Shown piece by piece: positions 28,559 through 43,500 of a DNA stretch of 64,000 bases. Position 1 is the stretch's first letter, and each line of letters opens with the position of its first letter. The stretch is from Nematostella vectensis (lineage: Eukaryota > Cnidaria > Anthozoa > Actiniaria > Edwardsiidae). The stretch lies in NCBI RefSeq assembly GCF_932526225.1, contig NC_064044.1, positions 16,307,453 through 16,371,452 on the forward strand. The letters are read 5' to 3'. The notes under the pieces are model-generated. The model saw only the letters and a list, made by a program, of their open reading frames with translations. It was not told the DNA's origin and ran no database searches. Both the position numbers and the translations under genes were made by a program.

Positions 28559-31500
28559 CTGTTGAAGAGGATCGAGATCATTGAATCAAAACATTGAATT
28601 ATAAGGAAACTAGATGGGGATAAGGTCGGATAAAGGATTCTGAACAGAATTGGGGGCGATCACTAGATAGTCACATGGAGGGTTTATTAGATGGGAGCAT
28701 TGAGGATTGTTGCATCAAACTTGCGCTATCTTATACTGTTGACAAATTATGAAGGAAATTTGAAGGAGTATCCTCTCTAAGGAGGAATTCACTAGAACCA
28801 CATAGACCACTAGAACAACATAGACCACTAAAACCACATAGACCACTAGAACCACATAGACCACAAGAACCACATAGACCACTAGAACCACATAGACCAC
28901 AAGAACCACATAGACCACTAGAACCACATAGACCACAAGACCCACATAGACCACAAGACCCACATAGACCACAAGACCCACATAGACCACTAGAACCACA
29001 TAGACCACTAGAACCACATAGACCACTTAAACCACATAGACCAATAGAACCACATAGACCACAAGAACCACATAGACCACTAGAACCACATAGACCACAA
29101 GAACCACATAGACCACAAGAACCACATAGACCACTAGAACCACATAGACCACTAGAACCACATAGACCACAAGAACCACATAGACCACAAGAACCACATA
29201 GACCACTAGAACCACATAGACCACAAGAACCACATAGACCACTAGAACCACATAGACCACAAGAACAACATAGACCACTAAAACCACATAGACCACTAGA
29301 ACCACATAGACCACAAGAACCACATAGACCACTAGAACCACATAGACCACAAGAACCACATAGACCACTAGAACAACATAGACCACAAGACCCACATAGA
29401 CCACAAGACCCACATAGACCACTAGAACCACATAGACCACTAGAACCACATAGACCACTAGAACCACATAGACCAATAGAACCACATAGACCACAAGAAC
29501 CACATAGACCACTAGAACCACATAGACCACAAGAACCACATAGACCACAAGAACCACATAGACCACTAGAACCACATAGACCACAAGAACCACATAGACC
29601 ACTAGAACCACATAGACAGCTAGAATAATATAGACTACTAGGACCACAAAGACCACTAGATTCACATAGACATAGACCACAAGAACCACATAGACCACTA
29701 GAACCACATAGACCACAAGAACCACATAGACCACAAGAACCACATAGACCACTAGAACCACATAGACCACTAGAACCACATAGACCACAAGAACCACATA
29801 GACCACTAGAACCACATAGACAGCTAGAATAATATAGACTACTAGGACCACAAAGACCACTAGATTCACATAGACCACAAGGACCACATAGACCACTAGA
29901 ACCACATAGACCACTAGAACCACATAGACCACTAGAACAACATAGACCACAAGAACCACATAGACCACTAGAACCACATAGACCACTAGAACCACATAGA
30001 CCACAAGAACCACATAGACCACTAGAACCACATAGACCACTAGAACCACATAGACCACTAGAACAACATAGACCACTAGAACCACATAGACCACTAGAAC
30101 CGCATAGACCACAAGAACCACATAGACCGCTAGAACCACCTAGAATGGTCTATTCAAGATCATACTACCAGAGATAATTTTACATCAGCTGAAGGTTGAA
30201 AAAAATGAAAATATTACATGAAGTTAAACTTTTATTTGGGTATTCCTTGGTGTTCATGGAGCTTTGTTTTTGGTGCTGTTGCTCCGTAACACCAAGAAAC
30301 TACCCACTATTTTCCCAAGCATTCACTACTCACTGTCTATCACCAATAGACCATTAGCAGCTCAGCCAATCAGAATGCAGGATTTGTGATAGACCACTTG
30401 TTGCTGAATTCTAAAAGCACATAGACCGCTATGTGCTTTTGTACTGATTTACTATAGTCCCCTTAACTTACCAAGTTCATTAGAAACAAAGGAATCCGTC
30501 TGGACTCTGTCACTGAATTTGTATGTCTCACAGCACACAAGAACAGGGACGTTATACGCATTGGCCATCATGGCTATCATGGACGAGCCCACGCGAGACT
30601 TGACATAACCATTAGCCAGCAGCGCATGTGCACCAAGGAACACTTTGGACACCTGGGAGGGAAAAGAATGTCTATCAGCAGAAGGAGAGTGAGAAGTCAT
30701 TCAGGGTCTATAGTAACTCCACTCTACACCTACTGAATGTTAGAATGAAGCTCAATAATGGTTGATTAGTGGAAGTTTTTTGGGATATCATCTATTGACA
30801 TGAAAAGAGAATGGGAAAGTAAATGGCTCACTGAGGAATTATTTAAAACTCTAAATTTGCTTCAAAATACATTGTTTATGTTGAAACATTTGAAAAATAA
30901 ACTTTAGATAACCTGCATAGATAAGCTTTTTAGTTTGTGAAAAGAGAATTTTAATTTTTTTAGTTTAAAAACTTGAATAAAATCTAAATTTTTTTACAGA
31001 GCATTGTAATTGCATGCTCATTTTCTAGGGAAACCAAAGGGGATTGAATAAAGGTTTTAACAGGTCTATAACACACTTTCCTTAAACTCCTGGGCTGAGG
31101 TGGGGTGGACTTCTCATGTCAACAAGGGGATGGGGTGGGGTGGGGGATGTTCGCCTCACCTCTTTGATGACATAAGAAATGGCACTGATCAGCACATAGG
31201 AGCAGCAGATTCCATGGTTTACCAACCTCCGCAAGCACTCTCTACCTGACAATGGCAAGAAGAAAATGTGAGTTAATGACATGACATGTAATGAATGAAC
31301 TGACAGTAATGGTGGAAGGAATGCTGATGAAAATGATGAGGGATAAAATGAGATGGTGATAATGATGACAGTGGTAATGATGATGATGACAGCGATAATG
31401 ATGATGGTAATGATTATGATGATAATGATTATGATAGTGATAATAATGATGGTGCTAATGATGATAAATTGACAGTTTTTTTTTACTTTTGACTTTTAAA

Positions 31501-34500
31501 TCCCTTTAAGTATGAATGATTTGGCACCAGACAACCTTCAAGAACTCTTGGTTATATCTCTAGATGCTCACTTCACTCTTTCTGACAGTTTTTAGATGCT
31601 GCCTTAAAAAATTAGTGGCAAAACAACATTCTCTTTCATTGTACCAGCCTGTGAAACACCATCCCTGATGGCTTGCAAGCCACCCAATTTCAATCAAGAC
31701 TCACCTTTTAAATTTTTTTTGTTCTTAAGTATGTCATGTTATCATTTGCCTGCTGAATGAATGTAATTTTTCTATTCCCTATCATATATGAATATTATAA
31801 TTTTATCTATAATACTTAATTTATTATACAGTATATAATATACTATTATAGTATATATATACTATTATACTAATATAATATAATATGATATGATATGATA
31901 TGATATGGTATGGTATGGTATGGTATGGTATGGTATGGTATGGTATGGTATGGTATGGTATGGTATGGTATGGTATGGTATGGTATGGTATGGTATGGTA
32001 TGGTATGGTATGGTATGGTATGGTATGGTATGGTATGGTATGGTATGATATAATATAATATTCATATACAGTAAGTGTGCACTACTGATCTAACTCTATG
32101 CAACTAAAATTTTAAAACTAGTTGCACTTACGTGGCACAAGCTTTGAGCATGTGAGCTTTCAGGAAGCCTAAGTAATGTTTTTCTACTAAACTGTGTTAT
32201 TTTTACCATAACTGTTGCATACCTTCAAGCTTTGGTCTAGAGTCCACAACAATGACAGAAAACTTTTTTCCAGAATCGTGGGCATCTTTGAGTATTTTGA
32301 CTATCAGAGAAGAGCTAGAGAATGATGTATTAGAGCTTTGCTGCAGTGAACTTTCAGAGGAGAACAGGTTAGGTACAACAACTTTGAGTGTGTTATAAGG
32401 TGGCTTTTGTAGTTATGTTTGCATTAGTGTAGCTGCAACAATTGTACAGGAGTGTGGCACTGTAACAAAACCCCTTGCCATACATATGTTGTCCGAACTA
32501 TCAAATATGTATTTTCTGTTAAGATTTAGGAGGTCCGTCTCGTATAAGCCTTGCGGTTTCTTACGGTCCTCCTTGTCTCACTATGTAAATTATTATATTA
32601 TTATCTTTATTTAAAAAATGTATTAAGTGACAAAACAATAAACTGAAACTGAAACTATGTCCAATGATTTTAAGTGACTTACCATGCATATGTTAGTATG
32701 ACATCTCCATTATTGATCTTAGTTCTTGCATATGTTTTAGATATAGCTTCACCAGCTAGGTATACTCTTTCACGGATGAAATTCTTTATTTTCACAATCA
32801 AAGACCTTTTGGCCTGGTGGAAGAATAAACAAACAAATGTTTTTATATCTCTACATGTTGGACACCATACCAGGGAGATGGACAGATTCATCATTTTTAT
32901 TATTATTATCATCATTATGATAATGATGATGAAGATGATAAAGAAAGAAATCAAACTATTATGAAATTTTTAGTAGAAATTTGGGAGGATTTCTGTTAGT
33001 AAGGAAGGTTAAACAAAAACCTTTGTAAGGTGGAAATTTAAAAACGTTGTGATCCCAAGGGCCCATATACACCCCCCAAAGGGCCTATACATAACTCTCA
33101 ATAATGCCCCAAAGGCCCATACATACCTCTCAATAATACACCCAAAGGCCCATACATACCTCTCAATAATACCCCAAAGGCCTTTACATACCTCTCAATA
33201 ATACCCCCAAAGGCCTATACATACCTCTCGAAAATACCCCCAAAGGCCTATACATACCTCTCAATAATACCCCAAAGGCCTTTACATACCTCTCAATAAT
33301 ACCCCCCAAGGCCCATACATACCTCTCAATAATACCCCCCAAGGCCCATACATACCTCTCAATAATACCCCCAAAGGCCTATACATACCTCTCAATAATA
33401 CCCCCAAAGGCCCATACATACCTCTCAATAATACCCCCCAAGGCCCATACATACCTCTCAATAATACCCCCAAAGGCCTATACATACCTCTCAATAATAC
33501 CCCCAAAGGCCCATACATACCTCTCAATAATACACCCAAAGGCTCATACATACCTCTCAATAATACCCCCAAAGGCCTATACATACCACTCAATAATACC
33601 CCCAAAGGTCCATACATACCTCTCAATAATACACCCAAAGGCTCATACATACCTCTCAATAATACCCCCAAAGGCCAATACATACCTCTCACTAATACTC
33701 TCAAAAACCCATACCTACCTCTCAATAATACCCCCAAAGGCCTATACATACCTCTCAATAATACCCCCCAAGGCCTATACATACCTCTCAATAATACCCC
33801 CCAAGGCCCATACATACCTCTCAATAATAACCACAAAGGCCTATACATACCTCTCAATAATACCCTCAAAGGCCCATACATACCTCTCAATAATACCCCC
33901 AAAGGCCCATACATACCTCTCAATAATACCCCCAAAGGCCCATACATACCTCTCAATAATACCCCCACAGGCTCATACATAACTCTCAATAATACACCCA
34001 AAGGCTCATACATACCTCTCAATAATACCCCCAAAGGCCTATACATACCACTCAATAATACCCCCAAAGGTCTATACATACCTCTCAATAATACACCCAA
34101 AGGCTCATACATACCTCTCAATAATACACCCAAAGGCCCATACATACCTCTCAATAATACCCCCAAAGGCCCATACATACCTCTCAATAATACCCCCAAA
34201 GGCCTATACATACCACTCAATAATACCCCCAAAGGTCCATACATACCTCTCAATAATACACCCAAAGGCCTATACATACCTCTCAATAATACCCCCAAAG
34301 GCCCATACATACCTCTCAATAATACCCCCAAAGGCCCATACATACCTCTCAATAATACCCCCAAAGGCCTATACATACCACTCAATAATACCCCCAAAGG
34401 CTCATACATACCTCTCAATAATACCCCCAAAGGCCTATACATACCTCTCAATAATACCCCCAAAGGCTCATACATACCTCTCAATAATACCCCCAAAGGC

Positions 34501-37500
34501 CCATACATACCTCTCAATAATACCCCCAAAGGCCCATACATACCTCTCAATAATACACCCAAAGGCTCATACATACCTCTCAATAATACCCCCAAAGGCC
34601 TATACATACCACTCAATAATACCCCCAAAGGTCCATACATACCTCTCAATAATACCCCCAAAGGTCCATACATACCTCTCAATAATACCCCCAAAGGCCC
34701 ATACATACCTCTCAATAATACCCCCAAAGGCCTATACATACCACTCAATAATACCCCCAAAGGTCCATACATACCTCTCAATAATACCCCCAAAGGCCCA
34801 TACATACCTCTCAATAATACACCCAAAGGCCTATACATACCTCTCAATAATACACCCAAAGGCCTATACATACCTCTCAATAATACACCCAAAGGCCTAT
34901 ACATACCTCTCAATAATACACCCAAAGGCTAATACATACCTCTCAATAATACCCCCAAAGGCCTATACATACCTCTCAATAATACCCTCAAAGGCCCATA
35001 CCTACCTCTCAATAATACCCCCAAAGGCCTATACATACCACTCAATAATACCCCCAAAGGCCTATACATACCACTCAATAATACCCCCAAAGGTCCATAC
35101 ATACCTCTCAATAATACCCCCAAAGGCCCATACATACCTCTCAATAATACACCCAAAGGCCTATACATACCTCTCAATAATACACCCAAAGGCCTATACA
35201 TACCTCTCAATAATACCCCCAAAGGCCTATACATACCACTCAATAATACCCCCAAAGGTCCATACATACCTCTCAATAATACCCCCAAAGGCCCATACAT
35301 ACCTCTCAATAATACACCCAAAGGCCTATACATACCTCTCAATAATACACCCAAAGGCCTATACATACCTCTCAATAATACCCCCAAAGGTCCATACATA
35401 CCTCTCAATAATACACCCAAAGGCCTATACATACCTCTCAATAATACACCCAAAGGCCTATACATACCTCTCAATAATACCCCCAAAGGCCTATACATAC
35501 CTCTCAATAATACACCCAAAGGCTCATACATACCTCTCAATAATACCCCCAAAGGCCTATACATACCACTCAATAATACCCCCAAAGGTCCATACATACC
35601 TCTCAATAATACACCCAAAGGCCCATACATACCTCTCAATAATACACCCAAAGGCCCATACATACCTCTCAATAATACCCCCAAAGGCCCATACATACCT
35701 CTCAATAATACCCCCAAAGGCCTATACATACCTTTCTATAATGCCCCAAAGGCTCATACACACAACTCTCAATAACCCCAAAAGGCTCATACATACCTCT
35801 CAATAATACACCCAAAGGCCTATACATACCCCTTAATAATACCTTCAAAGGCTCATTCCCCCTAACAGTCCAAAGAAAGAGACTCCTTCATATGAAAGTT
35901 ACCTGATCTTCAGGCATATCTGGCGGTATACGTGTGATATTCAATTTAACAAATTTGATTGCATTTCCCATGCTGACTGATAAAGGGCGGCACTGCGTCA
36001 GAAAGCTACCAATAAGATAAAAACACAACTTACATTAGTCCTGCAGTACTGTACCATTGTAATTGGGTCATAAATGGACTGTCTCAGCAAGGATATTGAG
36101 TTTTTACCAAAAACCACAACATGAAAACACCAACAAGAAAAGTATTCATGTTGCATCAGCTCAATTTTGGGTTAAATCCTAACTGATGGATTTTACCTTA
36201 TATTTGGCTTGATCTTGGCCTCTAGATCTCTTGATAACTCTTTCTGTATTGGTGTACTGTAATCACTGATGGCCTATTAATAAAAAAAGAAATTAACAAG
36301 GATTTTAAGTACTTCAAGGAATAAAACCTCTCAATTTTTTGGCTTGCATTAAACACATACTATAAAAATAGAACATAGAGAAAACACTTTGTTATGATCA
36401 ACAGAATACAACATTAGATCCATGTCCTCATCATATGTATTTTTTCTTTCAACTGACAAAAGATATATGGGATTTTAAGGTTTAGGGATTTTAGTTTATG
36501 GCTCTAAAACATGCATAGAATTTTTTCACGGCAGAATCACACAATTTTAATTGGAATTCTAATGTTGATTTCAATGCCCTAAAAAACTCCTACTTCGAGC
36601 TCCTATTCCTAGGATTTTTAGTGGCCCCCCAAAAAAGTAACACACAACAAATATTTCCAGCACAACTAGTTCGACTAGTCAAACATCTTCCCAGCCAGCC
36701 AGCCAGCAAAACAAGATTAACAACAACAAAAAAAGGCTGCGGAACAGATCCCTTGCAAAAAAAAAATATCATGTTATTTCCAACTCCAAGATATTATAGA
36801 GTTTATGTGAGCGCACGATTCTGCTTCTAAAATTCGTGATAATTTTTTTTTACATATTTTGTGACCCTAAACTAAACTCCTTCAACATTAAGCTCCTTGT
36901 CAATTGAAAGAAAAAAACACATCATGAGGACATGGACCTAAAATGTTTCTTCTACAAACCAAGTATCAGTAATTTTTAGTGGCAGTCATGACGATTTTAA
37001 ATATTATAATGTTAAGTTAGGCCAAGTTTAAAGGCTACATTATAACGTGGCATTAAATTCAGCCGTTAATTTGTACAATTTTATACATGGTTAATTAGAC
37101 GTCTACAACCATTTTATACGGCCGGTCGAATTAAATACAGGTCTGCGAGATAATACGCCTGGTCCAGGCGCATAGTACGGCTTAAGTAAGATTGGTTTTA
37201 GACGCTGTATTATCTATGTGCAGTATGGAATGCATAAGTTATTTTAATGATTGCAAATGTCGCTAAATCGACATGGCTATACAGCGGCATTCGTTTTAAA
37301 CGCTGTATTAGGTCCCGTAGCAAATATTTAATTGAATTAAGAAGTCACGCGAAGGATTATCCAGCAGTTTTGAATAAAGTTATAGCTAAAACCTTTCGCT
37401 ATTTCAAAAAATTCGAATTTTATACGGTGTGACATTAATGCGGCCTTTAAATAAGGCCTTAGTTTTCGGTTGCATTATTTTCTGTCAGTACGTAGTTCTC

Positions 37501-40500
37501 AGTACGTAGTTCAGTTCTGACAGAAAATAATGCAACCGAAAACTGACGAATTTTGCCAAAAATTTGTCTATTGCTCTAATCCGAAATTTCCGGTATCTTC
37601 GCCGAAAATTCAGCTATAGTTTTTTCGGCAGTCTGTGCCGAGTCTGTTTTTGAAAGGATATAATTTACAGGATGTTTATTTGATAAGAAGTTCCTTTGAA
37701 ATAACGTTTGTGCTAGTTGGCCGATATTTTCCCCTTAAAATTTTGCTTTCGTATTAAACTATGCTAGGAGAATCGAAGTTTGAGATTCCGATCAAGAATC
37801 CTCTGTCTCTAAAAAATTAAAATTTCTGCGAAATCACTTTGCCAACATTAGCAGATTAGTGTCCGTATATTCTCAGGAATTTCTGCTGTACATATAAGTC
37901 TATCCGAAATTTAGAACTGCGAAATTTCGGGGAAGTTCGGCTAGAACCACATTTGCCTAAAACTCTTGCTAAGGTGAAAATTCCCGGACATTTCGGGAGT
38001 GGCAAAACCAAAAAAATTTGGCGCTGCCGAACTCTCGGCGAATTACGTGTTTTTTGAGTGTCATCAACCGAACGTATGGCGAATTTCAGCAAAATTTGGT
38101 TGCATTACTTTCTGTCAGTACTGTACACACCACCACCTGTTTTGTTATTTTCTAGAGAAAGCAGGCACGTGGAACAATGGGCAGACAGAAGAAATCTCAT
38201 ACCTTTATCAGTCCCATGAGTAACGCTACACATCTAGCATTTGAGCCACAGATAATCCCTTTTGCATACTGTACACCAAGCTTGATAATCACAGGATGAA
38301 TATTTCCAGTCAACCCAAGGCTATAAAAAATCATTTCAATAAATCAGAGTGGCTACAAATGCATCCTCTGCAGGCCTGTACTCAGGTGGACTCAAAGGTC
38401 CAAACTTGGTAATATATAGATTTAGGCACGGCCTAAAAGTGCATATAGTTATTACAATCCACACACAAAAAGAGAAAACAGACAAAAAAAAATAAAACAC
38501 AATACAAGTCTCATATGCGGTGCTTTTAAAAGGATTAAAAAAATCTTGCATTTTTTAACAAAATTCTTGCATTTTCTACAACGGTGGTTCGTCTGAATTT
38601 TGGCCTTTCTTAAAAAATGTTTAGAGGTTCCCATTTCGAAAAATGGTGCGCTAAAGAATTGCTTTTAAAAGCGGACATTTTTTCAACTCTTTTGTATTCT
38701 TTTATTTTTGGTAGTAAACTTGGCAGGATAACTTTACCAACATTTCTTGTCTTATAGACATATGTTTAAAATATTATTAATATTATATTACCTAGAAGGT
38801 TGTCGGTGCCCAGTAAAATATTCAAAACATCTAACTTTGGGAGATTAAAATGGTATTGAACAAAATAAGCCTTTAGTTGCAGATACAGATTCTTAGTCAC
38901 TATACAATCGACAAAGAGATCAAGAACTGTCTCGATAAAAGTTTTGCAGTAAGGACCAGTTTAAATTTATACAGATCGTTATTTAGATAAAGAAAATTGT
39001 TAATAATTCTATATTGAAAAGCTCTAAGATACTTATTGTTAGTAATTTTATATATACAAAGATAAATAGTTTTCCAGTCTACAGTATGTCTTGATTCTTT
39101 AGCTTTAATTTCTTTCCTACATATGTTCGATTGGCAACACAGCTTACTATCTCTTGATATATTTAATACATTTTTGAAACAATATGGAGATGCCAAAAGC
39201 AATATGGAGATAAGTGGGTTACCGCGATTACCATCTCTTTAACCAATCAGATTGTAAGGGATAAGTCCCTTGAGTCTGGCAGTAAAATTTACGCAACATA
39301 AGCCAATCACAATTGACCCTTTGGTAAGTAACCCAAACTTAAAACCATATGTTTTCCAAAATGGGCCGATTGCCTCCTTTTTATCCCGATACAAAAACGT
39401 ATCTGTTTTAAATACATATAAGAAGAGTTTCCATGGTAAAAGTTTAATAAATTCTTTGAAACACCTGAGTTCTGTATCAAATTATGCTTGTTATGCCTAA
39501 GAATCTTTGCGCCAAAATGCATTCCGGCTCGTTTTAACAAGGAAACAGCTACCTGTGGTATCATGACCATACACTGAACGTATTGCTACTATTATTTTAC
39601 TGATTTGTCTTATTTTTAAGGGAATAATATTGTGAAACACCAAAAGCTATTTATAGCTATGAGAAGTTTTGCAGGCTACTTGAGAACTGTTGTTTACACA
39701 AGATATTAGCAATTGGAGTTATTCGAATTAGAGCTGGGTATGTTGTGGTTGGAAATTCATTTTGGTTGGAATTTTTACCAACCAGTTGGAAATTTTTCAA
39801 CTAGTTAGAAATTTTACAACCAGTTGGAAATTCTCCAACCAGTGCAAAATCTGGAAGACCTCAAATGTACCAGGCATTCTTTTTTGATAAGTACGTTGGG
39901 GTTAGGGTTAGGGAATGGTTGGGTAAGACTTTGTTAAAATAAACTTCAAGTATCTTTTGGTTAGGGTTAGGGTATGGTTGGGTAAGACTTTGTTAAAATA
40001 AACTTTACGTAACAAAACTGTGTGGAAGATATTTTTATTTAATTAATTGATTTGGGCGCATTTCTTACAAGCTTCTGTAAACGTGATTTGGAGATCATTG
40101 TCAAATCGTGGAGGTACTGATGACGTGCAGTGGTTCAACCGATTTGGAGCAATTGTTCCTTTGATGCGCCCATGTTCAGTAACAACTGTGCAGTAATTAC
40201 TCTCTTCGACAGACACTACTTTTCCAATGAGCAAGAGGTTTTGTCAGGTCTCTCAATTTGAATGGCCACAATATCATCCTTCTTGAACTTTTGCTTTTTC
40301 TTTCTCTTGGTTTGTTCCACCATTTTCTGGTTGTATGCTTCTTGCCTTTCAATTCGCTTCTGATGTTTGGCTCCTGGCATCTCATCTTCATTGTCAGCCA
40401 CATTTCTATGTTCCCTGTTGGCTTTAAAACCAAACACAGCCTCGTAAGGTGTCTCGTTGATTGCCCTGTGATGTGTGATGTTCATCGTATATGATACTTG

Positions 40501-43500
40501 CGATGTGCTTTCACACCATCTCTTCAGTTCTTTGTGGGCCTCACTTTGAAGAATTGCTCTTAGATCTTCTTTAAAGGTTCGGTTACTTCTCTCGACAAGA
40601 CCTTGAGTTGTAGGCGTACGAGGTGAGCCATGACTGATTTGAATTCCGTTTTTTTCTGCAAATGCTTCAACAAACCGATTCTTGAACTCTAGCCCGTTGT
40701 CCGTGATCAATTTCTTGGGATAGCCGTATAGGGTGCAAAAAGTGGATAGCACGCTAAGAACTTCTTCACCAGTCTTCGAGTAGATAGGCTGCATGTAACA
40801 AAACTTTGTGTGGTGGTCAATTATATTTGCTACCCATTTATGAACTTTTGAGCATGAACAGGGGCAATTGCGAAAATCCATCAAGTCCATTTCAACGAGG
40901 TTTAAAAACCTTTCAGACTGGAGGGGCTGCTTCACTTCTTTTACGCGGTCTGGGGCTTCTGCTCTGCGTGAATCCGACACATTTGCACGTAGCAGTTTAC
41001 TATCGTTTGGTTGATCTCGCTGTAATTGTTTTTCACCCATTTCCACGTCTTTTCTCTTCCTCGATGTGCTATTCTGGTATGGGCCAAAGTCAATGCGTCA
41101 TAGATGTTGGCCTTGCAAGCAACCTTTTTCCTGTCACTTGACCATACCTTCCCGTTGGCATAGGACCATTTCTTCCGTTTTATAGTATTTTCGTCGGCAG
41201 ACGACAGAACTGTTGGATCATCACTAATGCGCTCCTTTTTTTGCTTTAAAAATTGTTTTGCTTTTTCATACAAACCATCTTCAATGTAAAAATTGATTTC
41301 TGATTTTTTACTTTTGGTTTGGAGCTTCAATTCCGTAATCTTTTCTAGGAATAAAGCGCGGTGTTTCGTTCAATGACAAACTCACTCTTTTTATACCTTT
41401 TCTTTGTCGAAAATCCCATTATTTCTGAACATGAACATGAGAGTTGAATAGCATTCTTTATTCGTACAATACGCAATGGCTTTTAGTACAATGTAACTTT
41501 CCTCGTTCTAGTAATGACTTTTAGAACAATTGATATGGAGAACTAATTACTATCATATTTTCCGAGTAATGACCTTTAGCACAATCGAAATGTCTAATTA
41601 ATTAAAAACATTTTCTATAGGTTCTTGTTCCAGCGGTACATTTCATAAACATCGGCTTCTTCAGAAGAGAGAATGTTACACAAAATCGAGTAATTACGAT
41701 GCCACGAAGAGGACAAAAAATAATTATTCAAGAGAAATAAAAGAACACTATTATTGCTCTAATTATTGTGCAGTCTTACATGTCAGTCATTCAATACCCG
41801 CTTTCGCACCTATCTTGAGTTACGTTCGACAAAAGTGCGTAATTTTAGACTCCTCCGAAGCCGCCAGGTCCGAGTCACGCAGAGCTTTTGCGTACGCAAT
41901 TTTAGAATAAGAAACACATCTATTTAAGCCCTATACAGGTTCTGGCATATTTTCAAACGTTGTAAATTCATTGTAATGGCAGCACAGTTAGTCTTTTGTG
42001 ATATTTTTTGCTTTTTATCCACAAAAGTTTGCAATACGCTCGTAAAAAGATTTTAAGTCTCTGTTTTACGTTAATATGCATGCGTGCATTTATAACAAGC
42101 GTGACGTAAGGCGCGTCATGAATATTACAATAAAACAAGATTTTTAATCGCTCATCTTTCGTCACAAGCCTTAGTGGTCAAGTGGTAAGGGCTACTGACT
42201 TCGGAGCGAAAGGTTGAGGGTTCGAATCACGGTAAGGTCAGAAAAAAATGTAAATTAGACACAGGTAACTCACTTAGTAGGGCAATGAATAAATAGATAA
42301 GTAAGAGTGTAGAAAGTAGAGTGGTGGGAGAGGAGAGAGAGAGGGAGAGGAGAGCAGGTGTAGGGGAGTGGTGTGTTTTGTTCTTTTTAATACCCCCCTA
42401 AAAATCCAAGCCCCTGTTTTATTAATGAGCCCCCAAAAATATAATCCCTTTTAGAATGACAGATAACCACAATTTGAAAAATTTCAACTGGTTTGAAAAT
42501 TTTAAGCTGGTTGTAAAATTACCAACCAGTTGAAAAATTTTCAACTAGTTGAGAAAAATTTCCAACTAAGATAAATTTCCAACCACAACAGGTACATGGC
42601 AGGTTGCATTCATTTAGATTTGCGTCCTACTGATAAAGTGGGCTATCAATCCCAATGCATAAAAAATATGTGTTATTATATAGCTAATGTAGCCTGATTT
42701 TAGAATAGATAATTCAAATGATTCACTTAGTTTCTATTTATTTACACAACCCACACTCGAGGTTATCAAGAGGTCAGATTATGACTATCCCTTCAGTTGT
42801 TCAGTGAAAAAGTCCATTTCCTTTGTTCTTTTATCACGAATTGTTCACTTTCAATATGTTCCACAAGAATTTGGTGCTTTGTGAAATACATCCAATACTT
42901 ACACAACGTCAATGATTTCAAATTGCGTTAAACTTCCAAATGCACAAAAGGGCGCGTAAATTACAGCTCAAGAGTAATTTGCTTAACATTAGCCAACGAT
43001 GATAAGCCAATAAGCGGTTCATCAAACTTTAGAGAAGCAGTTTTATCTCTTCTCGACTATCCCCCTTCAATCTTGTTAAAGTCAATGCTGGAAGTTTTTT
43101 TTTATGAATCATCCGTTTTCAATAAATTCAAGGTGCTATTTGAAACACATACAGATTATGAGACTTCAAATCCGAAGACTTCTTAAGTTAAAAAAAGGCG
43201 CGTAAATTACACGTCAAGGGTAATTTACTTAAAAGTAGCGAATGATGATAAGCAAATATGCATATCATCACATTATTAGAGAAATATATATATTAAATAT
43301 ATTAAATATATTTACACCCGAAATATATTTCGGGTGTAAATTGGTGCGTTTTAAAACATGCACATAGCCCACTGGGGTCACCTTTGGTAATCAAACCTTG
43401 CCATTACCTGATCTCTTGGGTAAGGGAGACATCTTTTTCATACTGATGCAGATGAGAAAACAGGCCCACCTTCTTTTGTGGCTTTACTCTCAGTGGTACC

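Larger units (their letters stand above)
39741..42590 (-). mobile_element. Ginger1-type DNA transposon, complete ends
   Basis: The left end TGTTGTGGTTGGAAATT is mirrored at the right by AATTTCCAACCACAACA, with further internal mirrored copies of CCAACCAGTTGGAAATT-type words over about 110 bp. GGTA flanks both ends (39737-39740 and 42591-42594), a 4-bp target duplication as expected for Ginger1. It encodes a Gypsy-like integrase used as transposase. The reading frame is broken, so this copy is not autonomous. It sits in EIF2B4 intron 6, with its gene on the same strand as EIF2B4. Confidence 0.88.

Noticed and set aside
28715-30139. Long - strand frames encoding Val-Val-Tyr-Val-Val-Leu repeats
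   Set aside because: Produced by the 18-bp tandem repeat (period divisible by three) inside an EIF2B4 intron; no start context, no non-repeat protein sequence.
33282-35729. Frames of 547 and 266 codons with an 11-residue repeat
   Set aside because: Produced by the 33-bp minisatellite; the 11-residue unit reflects the period only and the frame ends at repeat variants.
39895-40015. GGTTAGGGTTAGGG motifs as an interstitial telomere
   Set aside because: Only two TTAGGG units per copy, within a duplicated segment of the Ginger1 element.
42168-42241. Functional tRNA gene
   Set aside because: T stem and acceptor stem have several mismatches; kept only as a tRNA-like repeat.
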